A stretch of DNA of 64,000 bases from Erysipelotrichaceae bacterium 66202529. Lineage in GTDB: Bacteria; Bacillota_I; Bacilli_A; Erysipelotrichales; Erysipelotrichaceae. The stretch spans positions 2,356,001 through 2,420,000 of the forward strand of contig CP046174.1 in the NCBI GenBank assembly GCA_017161075.1, in the 5' to 3' direction. Position numbers and translations under genes: made by a program. Positions 43,529 to 51,672 of this stretch are shown in pieces. Numbering within the stretch: position 1 is the stretch's first letter; the number at the start of each line of letters is the position of its first letter. The notes below the pieces were generated by a model, which had not been told where the DNA came from, did no database searches, and worked only from the letters and a program-made list of their open reading frames with translations.

Positions 43529-44107
43529 CTATCTGCCTCCCAGTAAGATTGGCTGCAGCTGTCTGTGTTCCAGTGCCTGATCCATCGCGGGCTCCAGTAG
43601 CTTCCAGTCAGACACGATGCTGCGCTCCTTATTGAAGGGCGCATCCTGTCGGAACGGAATCACATAAAAGTGCTTCATATTAAGCAGTGAAAATATATTC
43701 GCTCCACTGATTCCCAGTCCGTCATTTGTCGCAATACCGAATACGACATTGCGCTGGTTGCGGATCATCGCCTTTGCAGACAGTGTAACCGGATGATCGT
43801 AAATACCATGCGCCATCTTTGCTGCCACCGTGGCTGTCATGGGAGCGATCACCATTATATCATATGCATTGGACGGGCCAACTTTCTCTGCTTCTACAAT
43901 CGTATGGATGATGTCATGTTTTGTCACATCCTTTACTTTTCCCAGGAATACCTCCCTGTCAAAGAAACGCGTGGAGCAGCGATAGACATTTTCACTCACG
44001 ACAGCCGTAACGTCATTGCGCTCACACAGAGCTGTCAGCTGTTCAAGAACTGCCGCATGATTACAAAACGAGCCGCAGATGCCAAACAGAATCCGTTTAT
44101 TTTCCAT
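43529..44107 (-). CDS. dpaB: Dipicolinate synthase subunit B
   Basis: A 192-residue flavoprotein-like subunit of dipicolinate synthase (SpoVFB), which oxidises the dapA product to dipicolinic acid for the spore core. It has the flavodoxin-like opening LFGICGSFCNHAAVL and the motif VIAPMTATVAAKMAHGIYDHPVTLSAKA typical of the family. It overlaps dpaA by 11 bases, indicating coupled translation and fixed stoichiometry. Confidence 0.94.
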   Translation of the reverse strand: MENKRILFGICGSFCNHAAVLEQLTALCERNDVTAVVSENVYRCSTRFFDREVFLGKVKDVTKHDIIHTIVEAEKVGPSNAYDIMVIAPMTATVAAKMAHGIYDHPVTLSAKAMIRNQRNVVFGIATNDGLGISGANIFSLLNMKHFYVIPFRQDAPFNKERSIVSDWKLLEPAMDQALEHRQLQPILLGGR

Positions 44108-44870
44108 TGTTCAGTTTCCCCCTTATACATTCCGCAATTATATTCCCTGCACTGATACAGGCAAAGCGTCCCGGCAGATTGTGTGCCTTGATTACGGTTA
44201 TTCCCTCCTCATGCGCGGTATGCAGGTCTATTAAGTCCGGTGTGGAGATATCAATAATAATTGGCTTGCGCTTCCAGGAATGCATCCGCTGCGGGTCAAT
44301 CATAACACCCGTTGCTGTATGGATAATCACATCACCACAGCTATCCCAGTCACGCACCGGCAGAAAATCCCCTTCCTTCTGACAGCTTCTGCGTATGATT
44401 CGTACATTCACATGCAGATTTTTCAACAGCTCATATATCACCTGTCCGCAATGACCATAGCCGACGATATCAACCTGAATATCGTAAATACTTTTACAAA
44501 TACAGCTGATTAGCTCATTTAAAACACCCTCAGCTGTAAGAACTGCATTTTCATGGATCACACTTTCCTCAAGCATATAGTAAATCTTTCTTTGCGGAAG
44601 TGCGTCCAGCACCTTGTTGCGCATCCCGCTGAACAGCACACAGTCCTTTCCCTGCATTTCATAAAATGCATGCGGTATATGAATCGTTTCCTTTTGTATT
44701 TTCACATAGCCGAATTCATCGACTCCCCGAACCGGAAAGACGACAGCCTGATACTGTGGCAGATTCAAAAAATCCGTATACTCATCCAAACGGTCTACCG
44801 CAAAATCCCTGGACAGGTTGTCATAGACCTGGATCATTCTTTCATCACTGCATATTACTGCAATTTTCAC
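44097..44870 (-). CDS. dpaA: Dipicolinate synthase subunit A
   Basis: A 257-residue subunit with an N-terminal domain (KIAVICSDERMIQVYDNLSRDF) and a C-terminal Rossmann domain for NAD(P) (VDIVGYGHCGQVIYELLKNL, near residue 136). This is the SpoVFA organisation, though shorter than the roughly 300 residues of Bacillus. A sigma-G-like promoter lies upstream (44890-44919). It is the first gene of the sporulation operon. Confidence 0.92.
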   Translation of the reverse strand: MKIAVICSDERMIQVYDNLSRDFAVDRLDEYTDFLNLPQYQAVVFPVRGVDEFGYVKIQKETIHIPHAFYEMQGKDCVLFSGMRNKVLDALPQRKIYYMLEESVIHENAVLTAEGVLNELISCICKSIYDIQVDIVGYGHCGQVIYELLKNLHVNVRIIRRSCQKEGDFLPVRDWDSCGDVIIHTATGVMIDPQRMHSWKRKPIIIDISTPDLIDLHTAHEEGITVIKAHNLPGRFACISAGNIIAECIRGKLNNGK

Positions 44871-44889
44871 ACTATCCCTCCTTACGCCA

Positions 44890-44919
44890 TTGTATGTAGA
44901 AGCCGCTCATTTGCCATCC
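44890..44919 (-). promoter_or_regulatory. Sigma-G-like promoter of dpaA
   Basis: On the minus strand GGATG (44919-44915) and CATACAA (44896-44890) are 18 bases apart. This is close to the Bacillus sigma-G consensus GNATR-N18-CATNHTA, with one mismatch. No sigma-A promoter is evident. Confidence 0.45.
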
Positions 44920-44980
44920 GAAAAGAACTACGTACAGAAGCAGTGAAGCCCTGTATGCGTTTCTTATACCGGTATACCAC

Positions 44981-45032
44981 AAAAAAAAGGAAGTACGAAT
45001 TTCATCCTTATGCAATGAATTCCTACTTCCTC
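44981..45032 (-). terminator. tyrS terminator
   Basis: On the minus strand a long stem (GGAAGTA..GAATTCAT with ATGAAATTC..TACTTCC, one internal mismatch) is followed by T8. Confidence 0.85.
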
Positions 45033-45077
45033 ATATTCATTTGGTTTACAGCGGCATATTCTACAGGCTTTTCGCTG

Positions 45078-46310
45078 TTACTTCTGTGATATCACAAAGT
45101 AATTCCGTTTTCCCTTTTTGATCAGTGTGCGTCCTTCTGAAATGGCATTCGCAGAAGAAACGATGAATTCCACATCCTTGACCTTATCTCCATTCACCTG
45201 AATAGAGCCCTGATTGATCCACTCTCTGGCTTCCCGCTTACTGCTAGCGATGCCTGCCTGCACCAGTGTGTCCGTCAAGGTCAGCGCATCATCGATTTTG
45301 GCAGCTTCAAAGCCCTTTAATGCATCGTGCAGCTCTCCTGCATCCAAATCCTTGATGTTTCCTTTAAACAGGGCGTTGGTGATTTTCAATGCCTTGTTGT
45401 ATTCCTCCTCCCCATGCAGGAAGGTTACAACCTCCTTCGCCAGCGTTTTCTGTGCTTCTCTGAAATGCGGTTCTGTTTTGACCTTTTCTTCCAGTGCATC
45501 GATTTCCTCCTTGCTCAGGAAGGTCAGCTTTTTCAGGTAGTCAATGACCTTTTCATCCTCGGAATTAACCAGAAACTGATACATTTCATAAGCGCTTGTT
45601 TTCTTTTTATCCAGCCATACCGTACCGGATTCACTCTTTCCAAACTTCGTACCATCCGCCTTGGTAATCAGCGGCATCGTCAGGCCATAGCACTCCACCT
45701 CAGCACCATGCTTTTTACGAATCAGCTCCAGACCACTGGTGATATTGCCCCACTGATCCTGGCCGCCCAGCTGCAGGGTACAGCCCTTATCCTCATACAG
45801 ATGCAGAAAGTCCAGTGCCTGTAAAATCATATAGGAGAATTCCGTGTAGCTGATACCGGCATCCAGACGGCGCTTTACGGTTTCCTTATTGATCATGTAG
45901 CTGACATTGAAATATTTTCCATAGTCTCTTAAAAAATCAATTACTGAAATATCCTTCGTCCAATCCAGATTATTAACCATTTCAAAGCCGAACAGCTCCT
46001 CAATCTGCTTGCTGAGGCTCTGGTAGTTATGCTCCAGCACTTCCTTTGTCAGCATATTGCGCTCTCCGCTTGCCTTCGGATCCCCGATAAAGCCGGTCGC
46101 TCCGCCAACCAGCATAATCGGATGATGGCCGTGCTCCTTTAACCGCTTTGCACACAGCAGGGATGAATAATGTCCGATATGCAAGGAATCTCCGGTCGGA
46201 TCAGTTCCGATGTAGAAGGTCAGCCCTCCGTTGTTCAGCTTCTCCTCCAGCTCCGGACTGGTCACATCATTGATCAGTCCGCGGTATTTCAGTTCATCAA
46301 ATAATTTCAT
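45078..46310 (-). CDS. tyrS: Tyrosyl-tRNA synthetase
   Basis: Class I synthetase for tRNA-Tyr. At 410 residues it has normal length. The HIGH motif is in DPTGDSLHIGHYSS, the KMSKS equivalent is KFGKSES, tyrosine recognition residues are in QALDFLHLYEDKG and GGQDQWGNI, and a C-terminal S4 domain ends the protein. It is controlled by a T-box leader with a Tyr UAC specifier and terminated by a strong hairpin. Confidence 0.98.
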   Translation of the reverse strand: MKLFDELKYRGLINDVTSPELEEKLNNGGLTFYIGTDPTGDSLHIGHYSSLLCAKRLKEHGHHPIMLVGGATGFIGDPKASGERNMLTKEVLEHNYQSLSKQIEELFGFEMVNNLDWTKDISVIDFLRDYGKYFNVSYMINKETVKRRLDAGISYTEFSYMILQALDFLHLYEDKGCTLQLGGQDQWGNITSGLELIRKKHGAEVECYGLTMPLITKADGTKFGKSESGTVWLDKKKTSAYEMYQFLVNSEDEKVIDYLKKLTFLSKEEIDALEEKVKTEPHFREAQKTLAKEVVTFLHGEEEYNKALKITNALFKGNIKDLDAGELHDALKGFEAAKIDDALTLTDTLVQAGIASSKREAREWINQGSIQVNGDKVKDVEFIVSSANAISEGRTLIKKGKRNYFVISQK

Positions 46311-46326
46311 AATCGTCTTCCTCTCT

Positions 46327-46545
46327 TAAATAAAAAAACGCCCTTGCTCCAAGGACGCTTATATGCGTGGTACCACCTTAGTTCTTCCATGACAGAAGCA
46401 CTCTATGCCATAACGGGGCAGACCGGTCTATCTTTGCAATAGACAGCTCCAAGGTGTATTTCTCAAGGTCACCCGCAGCTTTTCACCAGCCAGCTGCTCT
46501 CTGAAGGGATTTTCTCAAGCTCTTTTCTTATCAACGCTTTCCTTA
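46327..46545 (-). promoter_or_regulatory. T-box leader of tyrS, Tyr (UAC) specifier
   Basis: The minus strand has the T-box core AAGGTGGTACCACG (46380 region), the terminator GCGTCC..GGGCG with T7 (46358-46331), the AGAGAG element and the specifier loop GAGAAA-TAC-ACC, with UAC at 46458-46456. The specifier matches the downstream gene. Confidence 0.96.
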
Positions 46546-46548
46546 TTC

Positions 46549-46577
46549 AGGATATAAGTAACTTTGGATTTTGTCAA
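46549..46577 (-). promoter_or_regulatory. tyrS promoter
   Basis: TTGACA (46577-46572), a 17-base spacer and TATCCT (46554-46549) on the minus strand. The -35 lies just before the ccpA stop codon, and the -10 is downstream of it. Confidence 0.65.
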
Positions 46578-46579
46578 TC

Positions 46580-47575
46580 CTATTTTGTAGATTTTCTCGG
46601 TGTGAAAATATAGCTCAGCTCGATTTCCTTGTCTGTCACTTCATTTTCATCATGCAGCATCTTTGTCAACAGTCGCATAGCCACAGCACCCAGATCATAA
46701 TCCGGAATCTTAAATCCGGAAATCTGCGGACGTGCCATCGCATTGTACTTGCTGTCCAGAATACAAATCAGCTCCATTTCATCCGGAATGCTGATGCCGG
46801 CTTCCTTTGCTGTATTCATAACCGCCATCGCCTGGGAATCACGGTAGGTAATGACTACATCATGACGAATTCCCTGCTTCATATATTCTTTCAAGAACAG
46901 ATAAGAAGAACGGTATTCCTTTGGAATTTCAATGAAATTTTCAAATTTCATACCCGCTTCATCAAACGCGCGATTTAATCCTTCCAATAGCTGCTCAATC
47001 ATTTGCGGATTCTTTCTATCCTCTACCAGAGCAATGTTTTTCTTTCCCTGCTTAATGCAGCCGCTTGCATATTCATATACAAGATTTGCATAATCAACAT
47101 AGACACTGCCCACAGTATCATCGCTCATTTTATTACCGATGACAACGATTGGAACCTGATACCGTGTCAGCTGATTCAGCTCTTCCTTATTCAGCTTGTC
47201 ATTGAAAATCACAACACCGTCCACACGGGATTTGATGATATTTTCAATGATATCATTCATTTCCGTGATACCCTCAGTTGTGGTATGCAGCATGATGTTG
47301 TATTTATATATTTTTGCCACGTCAATCAACCCGTTGATGATCTGTCCGGTATAGAAATAGCTTGCTTCCGGCACAATCAGGGCAATGGTCGTGGTTTTCT
47401 GCAATGCCAGTCCCTGTGCGATCGCATTTGGCTTATACCCCAGCTTTTCAATGGCTTCCTGCACCTTGATGCGGGTATCCTCACGTACGACCTCTGAACC
47501 GTTGATTACACGGGATACTGTTGCCAGAGATACATCGGCTTCTTTTGCTACATCATAAATCGTAATTCTTTTCAT
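46580..47575 (-). CDS. ccpA: LacI family regulator, catabolite control protein A type
   Basis: A 331-residue regulator. The N-terminal HTH and hinge (TIYDVAKEADVSLATVSRVINGSEVVREDTRIKVQEAIEKLGYKPNAIAQGLA) closely follow CcpA. A periplasmic-binding-like core follows. Position after murC, ytxG-like and ytxH-like genes and before tyrS matches the ccpA locus of Firmicutes. CcpA with HPr-Ser-P represses or activates carbon genes through cre sites. I did not find a clear cre site in this window. Confidence 0.85.
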   Translation of the reverse strand: MKRITIYDVAKEADVSLATVSRVINGSEVVREDTRIKVQEAIEKLGYKPNAIAQGLALQKTTTIALIVPEASYFYTGQIINGLIDVAKIYKYNIMLHTTTEGITEMNDIIENIIKSRVDGVVIFNDKLNKEELNQLTRYQVPIVVIGNKMSDDTVGSVYVDYANLVYEYASGCIKQGKKNIALVEDRKNPQMIEQLLEGLNRAFDEAGMKFENFIEIPKEYRSSYLFLKEYMKQGIRHDVVITYRDSQAMAVMNTAKEAGISIPDEMELICILDSKYNAMARPQISGFKIPDYDLGAVAMRLLTKMLHDENEVTDKEIELSYIFTPRKSTK

Positions 47576-47581
47576 AACCTG

Positions 47582-48130
47582 TTATCCCTTCCGACTGTCG
47601 TCTTCATCTGTGTCCAAGACACGTTTCAGTCCGTTGAATGCAGCCTCAGCCACCTTCAAGGTTCCTTTTTTCAGCTTCCTTACACCTGTTTTCACTTGCT
47701 CGTCATTGCGTATGGTGTCCACGGTATCCGTTACAGCATGTACAGAGCGTCGCACATATTCATTTTGACGAACCTCTTGTATACCATCCTGCACATAGCC
47801 CGCCAGCTTATCTGCCGCAGCCACAGCCTTTTTACTGCCCGCCTGGACATCCTCGCGCTGTGAAAAACGCTGCAGACGATCCTGTGTTGCTGTCAGAAGC
47901 TTCTGTGTCTCCTGCTTCAAACGTTCCATTCGCTCGTTCACTTCCATGGAATCCGCATGCCCACTCAGCCAGTCACGCATTTCCTGAAAAAGGCGCTGCA
48001 GCTGTTTCGCAGCATCATCCAGAATCTTCCTTGAGCCTTCCTGCTCCTCATCATCACATTCCATCGTAATGATTTTGAACTTCGCTTCCTGTTCCAGATT
48101 TTCGACTTCTTTTTCTCGTTCATTATCCAT
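47582..48130 (-). CDS. YtxH-like coiled-coil protein
   Basis: A 182-residue, highly charged, helical protein (for example LEQEAKFKIITMECDDEEQEGSRK and NERMERLKQETQKLLTATQDRLQRF). It has no clear membrane segment, unlike typical YtxH, so the name rests mainly on position between the ytxG-like gene and ccpA. Two bases separate it from the ytxG-like stop, so it is in the same operon. Confidence 0.6.
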   Translation of the reverse strand: MDNEREKEVENLEQEAKFKIITMECDDEEQEGSRKILDDAAKQLQRLFQEMRDWLSGHADSMEVNERMERLKQETQKLLTATQDRLQRFSQREDVQAGSKKAVAAADKLAGYVQDGIQEVRQNEYVRRSVHAVTDTVDTIRNDEQVKTGVRKLKKGTLKVAEAAFNGLKRVLDTDEDDSRKG

Positions 48131-48132
48131 GA

Positions 48133-48510
48133 TTATTCACTCACTCCATCCTCTTCATCATGATCGTCTTCCTTCTTCATACTGGCAAATATCCAGTCCT
48201 TGATGGAAGAAAAATTCTCTATGACAGCTACCAGAGTGGAACGTACCGCATGCTTGCTCGCCTCGTGAACACAGTCTACCGTTTCACTCAGCTCATTCAG
48301 CGTATTTAACGGCTTGTCCAGTGTTTCTAATTGCCGGTTCGTCGTCTCCAGCGTCTTTGACAGCTTCACCACGGCATCATTTGCATTTTTCAGTAATACA
48401 ATCAGATGCTTGACAAATATTGCAAGGAAAATCAGCACAACGACGCCGCAAATTGGCAATGCCTTGCCGGCGACACTGCTCGTTAATTCCAATAATTGAT
48501 CTAAACCCAT
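48133..48510 (-). CDS. DUF948 (YtxG-like) membrane protein
   Basis: A 125-residue protein with one N-terminal membrane helix (LPICGVVVLIFLAIFVKHLIVLL) followed by a coiled coil (NDAVVKLSKTLETTNRQLETLDKPLNTLNELSETVDCV) and an acidic tail. This is the DUF948 pattern. It is linked to murC upstream and probably acts at the membrane; its function is unknown. Confidence 0.82.
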   Translation of the reverse strand: MGLDQLLELTSSVAGKALPICGVVVLIFLAIFVKHLIVLLKNANDAVVKLSKTLETTNRQLETLDKPLNTLNELSETVDCVHEASKHAVRSTLVAVIENFSSIKDWIFASMKKEDDHDEEDGVSE

Positions 48511-48560
48511 AGAAACACCTCTTTATTTATTCTAAAACAATTTGTAAGTTTTTTCAATAT

Positions 48561-49865
48561 CTATTGAAAAGTTTTTACAATATTCTTTAATTTGTATATA
48601 TCCTTGCTGCTCATGAACAGATATACGGCCGGACCCCGCTGTGCAAGCAGCTTCGCCGCAGCCTCATCCTCGTTGATAACCTCTGCTTTTTTGCATTTAT
48701 CCGCAAGATCGTATATCGTGATATCGATTCCATCCTCCTTTGCCGCATTTTCCGGAAAATGACAGAGATATACCTCATCCGCCTGATCCAGCTCCTGTGC
48801 AAAGCGATCCATAAAATAATAGATGCGGGAATAACGATCCGGCTTAAAAAGGGCGATAACCTTCTTTCCCGGATATTTGATACGCGCTGCTTCAATCATA
48901 TATTTCACTGCGGTAGGATGATGGGCATAATCATCGATATATACATTATCCCCATTTTCTTCAACGGTAAACCTGCGTTTTACACCAGGAAAGCTCTGCA
49001 GTCCCTCCTGCAGCAGCTGTGCGCTGAGTCCCTCCATAATACCGACAGCGATCACGCCCAGGCTGTTCCACAATAGCGGCTTACCGACAAAGGGTAGCTC
49101 AAAATGTCCAAACAGCTCCTTATGATACAGCACATCAAACTGCATGCCGTTTTCGTTTTGCTGAATATGCACTGCCTGTACGTCGTTATCATCCTGTAAG
49201 CCGTAATATAAATGCGGCGTTTTGACATGCAGTAAACGTACCGCTGCATCATCCCCAAACAGGACAACGCCCTTTTGAATCTGATTGGCAAAGGTTTCAA
49301 ACGCATTGCAGTAATCTTCCATATCCTTATAATAGTCCACATGATCCAGCTCGATATTTGTAATGATTGCATATTCCGGTGTATACGCCAGAAAATGACG
49401 CTGGTATTCACAGGATTCCAGCACAAAATAGCGGCAGTCCTTCGGCATTTCCCCGGTTCCATCACCAATCAGATAACCGGTTGGGGCTGCCAGACTCATC
49501 ACATGGGACAGCATCCCTGTCGTAGTCGTCTTGCCATGGGTTCCTGCCACAGACACCGAGGTGTATTCCTTTGCCAGCTTCCCGAGAAACTCATGATACC
49601 AGTAGGTTTTTACCGAGTCCATGGACAGGGCCTTTTTTACCTCCGGGTTGGATTTATCAAAGGCATTGCCAATGATAACGATATCTCCTTCATGAATATG
49701 ATCCTCGGAAAAGGTCGTAATAGGAATATGTCGTTCCTCCAGCGGCTTTTGTGTGAATATATACTTTTCGATGTCGGAACCGCTAACCTCATCCCCGCGA
49801 TCGCTTACGATTGTGGCAAGAGAAGCCATTCCGCTGCCTTTAATTCCAATGAAATGATAATGCAT
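48561..49865 (-). CDS. murC: UDP-N-acetylmuramate--L-alanine ligase
   Basis: Adds the first amino acid to the peptidoglycan precursor in the cytoplasm. It has 434 residues. The N-terminal UDP-binding segment HFIGIKGSGMASLA, the ATP loop VAGTHGKTTTTGML, and the DDYAHHPTAVK motif are all present. The C-terminal domain is slightly shorter than in E. coli MurC. ATG 49865 has AGAGGTG six bases upstream. Confidence 0.95.
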   Translation of the reverse strand: MHYHFIGIKGSGMASLATIVSDRGDEVSGSDIEKYIFTQKPLEERHIPITTFSEDHIHEGDIVIIGNAFDKSNPEVKKALSMDSVKTYWYHEFLGKLAKEYTSVSVAGTHGKTTTTGMLSHVMSLAAPTGYLIGDGTGEMPKDCRYFVLESCEYQRHFLAYTPEYAIITNIELDHVDYYKDMEDYCNAFETFANQIQKGVVLFGDDAAVRLLHVKTPHLYYGLQDDNDVQAVHIQQNENGMQFDVLYHKELFGHFELPFVGKPLLWNSLGVIAVGIMEGLSAQLLQEGLQSFPGVKRRFTVEENGDNVYIDDYAHHPTAVKYMIEAARIKYPGKKVIALFKPDRYSRIYYFMDRFAQELDQADEVYLCHFPENAAKEDGIDITIYDLADKCKKAEVINEDEAAAKLLAQRGPAVYLFMSSKDIYKLKNIVKTFQ

Positions 49866-49879
49866 GTACAACACCTCTT

Positions 49880-50599
49880 TTACTCTTTATCGATTGCATC
49901 ATCAGCACTGCGGATCGGTGTGGATTCTCCAAACAGAGAAATCTGCATCAGATCATCGCTGTCACCGCTCGGCGTCTTTTCTATCATATCCTCCAGCGGT
50001 ACACTGCGGATTTCTTCCTCCAGGTCATATTTCTCTATTTCCTGTTCTGGAAGCTCCTCTTTTTTCAGCTTTTCCTTTTCTTCGATTTTCTCCTGCGCCT
50101 TTGCCTCAAACTCCTCCAGCTCATTGATTCCGTAGTAAGGAGAAATAATGGTACCCAGCGGATTTTTTTTCTTTGACCGCTGCGGAAGCGGCGCTGCGCT
50201 TTTCTTCTTCGGCTTGTTTTCCTCTTCACTGGATCCAAAGATTGGAGAAATGACAGGAGAAAATTCAAATTCCTTCTTTTCTTCCCGTTTTACCGGCTTT
50301 TTGACACGCAGCGGTTCTTCACTGAGGACGATTGCTTCCTTTTCCTTCTCCTTTGGCTTTTCCTCCAGATCAATGGTCACAAATTTCTTTTCCTCTTTTT
50401 TCGCTTCCTTAAGCATGGAAGCCGCATGCGGATTGAAATAAGATTCCATCTGCGTATGCGTGTTTTCCTCTGTTACCGGCTGCGTTACAGTCTTTTTCGG
50501 TTTTTCCCTGATTTCGATAGGCTCCAGCTCATCCTCAGCCAGAACCTCAGCCTCTGTTTCTTCAAACAAAAGACCGGCAAGTTTTTTTAATACTGACAT
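49880..50599 (-). CDS. Low-complexity charged protein with repeated ISP-aromatic-G motif
   Basis: A 239-residue protein rich in Lys, Glu and Pro, without membrane segments. It starts with a conserved-looking helix MSVLKKLAGLLFEETE. It carries two copies of a short motif embedded in disordered sequence: SPVISPIFG (about 123-131) and GTIISPYYG (about 158-166). A third short element, LMQISLFGEST, is near the end. The family is not recognised. Its place between murC and a thioredoxin-like gene, and the repeated linear motifs, suggest a scaffold or linker that binds a partner, perhaps at the cell envelope. Confidence 0.7.
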   Translation of the reverse strand: MSVLKKLAGLLFEETEAEVLAEDELEPIEIREKPKKTVTQPVTEENTHTQMESYFNPHAASMLKEAKKEEKKFVTIDLEEKPKEKEKEAIVLSEEPLRVKKPVKREEKKEFEFSPVISPIFGSSEEENKPKKKSAAPLPQRSKKKNPLGTIISPYYGINELEEFEAKAQEKIEEKEKLKKEELPEQEIEKYDLEEEIRSVPLEDMIEKTPSGDSDDLMQISLFGESTPIRSADDAIDKE

Positions 50600-50616
50600 A
50601 CATCATCGTCCTTTCG

Positions 50617-50946
50617 CTATTTCTGGGCAGCCAGAAAGTCGTTGATCTCTTTTTCAGTTTTTCTCAGCTTGGAAACAAAGCGGCCGGATTCCTGTCCATC
50701 CTTATAGGCTACAAAGCTTGGGATTCCCATTACCATAAGCGCCTGACAGATATCGATATTTTCATCGCGGTCGACGTAGTAAAATTTGTAATCGCTGTAG
50801 GCCTCTACCAGCTTCGGCATAAACGGCTCAATGAAGCGGCAGTCCGGACACCAGTTGGCAGAAAACGTAAAAATATGAACGCCTTCCTTTGCGGCAGCTT
50901 CTTTGAATTCCTCCATGGAATGTAATGCAGTCATATATTCTTTCAT
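50617..50946 (-). CDS. Thioredoxin-like protein
   Basis: A 109-residue thioredoxin fold with active site WCPDC (C33, C36) instead of the usual WCGPC. The cis-Pro motif is in MGIPSFVAY. CPDC sites occur in TRP14-like and other atypical thioredoxins. It should be cytosolic, as no signal is present. AGGAG lies seven bases upstream of the ATG. Confidence 0.9.
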   Translation of the reverse strand: MKEYMTALHSMEEFKEAAAKEGVHIFTFSANWCPDCRFIEPFMPKLVEAYSDYKFYYVDRDENIDICQALMVMGIPSFVAYKDGQESGRFVSKLRKTEKEINDFLAAQK

Positions 50947-51013
50947 TGTATCGCTCCTTTTTTCTTATGCAATAGTCTATCCTGTTTGGCAGGAAAGGGT
51001 GCAGCCCTTTCCT

Positions 51014-51652
51014 TTATTTTTTCACAAAGACCGCCCGATAGATTGGCTGTCCCTTTTCCATAAAGCGATGCTCATATTCCGTTACGACATCCTCATCATG
51101 CGGCTCCCGGCGGTAATCGACACTGACTTCCTTCAGCTTCCAGCCTTCCTCCTGAAATTCAATCAGAGAATATTCAAACAGAGAGCTGTTATCCGTCTTC
51201 ATCTGAATTTCTCCATCCGCCTTCAGGATTTTCGCATATCGTGCAATAAAGGCATGATTGGATAAACGCTTTTTGTGGGCACGCTTTTTCGGCCAGGGAT
51301 CGGAAAAGTTCAAGTGAATCACATCCACTTCCCCCTGGGCAAACCAGGTGTCGATCTCCTCGGCATCCCCTTGGATATACAGCATATTATCCGGCTTCTG
51401 CTCCAGCTTGGTATATTTGCGTACTGCCAGAGCAGCCACATTGATATTCTTTTCAATTCCAACCCAGGCGATATCCGGATATTTCTGGGCCATGTTCACC
51501 CAGTAATCTCCTTTGCCAGTTCCAATTTCCACATGAAGCTCTTCGCGCTTCAGCTTCTGTTTCCAACTGCCGGCAAGCTCTGCGGCATCCTTCAAAACGA
51601 CTTCCTGCTCTTTCAGAAAATCTTCCGCCCAGGGCAGTTTTCGCATTCTCAT
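51014..51652 (-). CDS. trmB: tRNA (guanine-N7-)-methyltransferase
   Basis: Methylates G46 in the tRNA variable loop using SAM. It has 212 residues. The SAM-binding segment is EIGTGKGDYWVNMA, followed by the family motif HLNFSDPWPKKRAHKKRRL-like (LNFSDPWPKKRAHKKRLS) and TDNSSLFEYSL. The start follows AGGAG. It lies 20 bases after pepV on the same strand. Confidence 0.96.
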   Translation of the reverse strand: MRMRKLPWAEDFLKEQEVVLKDAAELAGSWKQKLKREELHVEIGTGKGDYWVNMAQKYPDIAWVGIEKNINVAALAVRKYTKLEQKPDNMLYIQGDAEEIDTWFAQGEVDVIHLNFSDPWPKKRAHKKRLSNHAFIARYAKILKADGEIQMKTDNSSLFEYSLIEFQEEGWKLKEVSVDYRREPHDEDVVTEYEHRFMEKGQPIYRAVFVKK

Positions 51653-51672
51653 AGTATGTTTACTCCTTGTTT

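Noticed and set aside
43525-43644. N-terminally extended dapA start
   Set aside because: The extra codons lie in dpaB in another frame and carry no family sequence.
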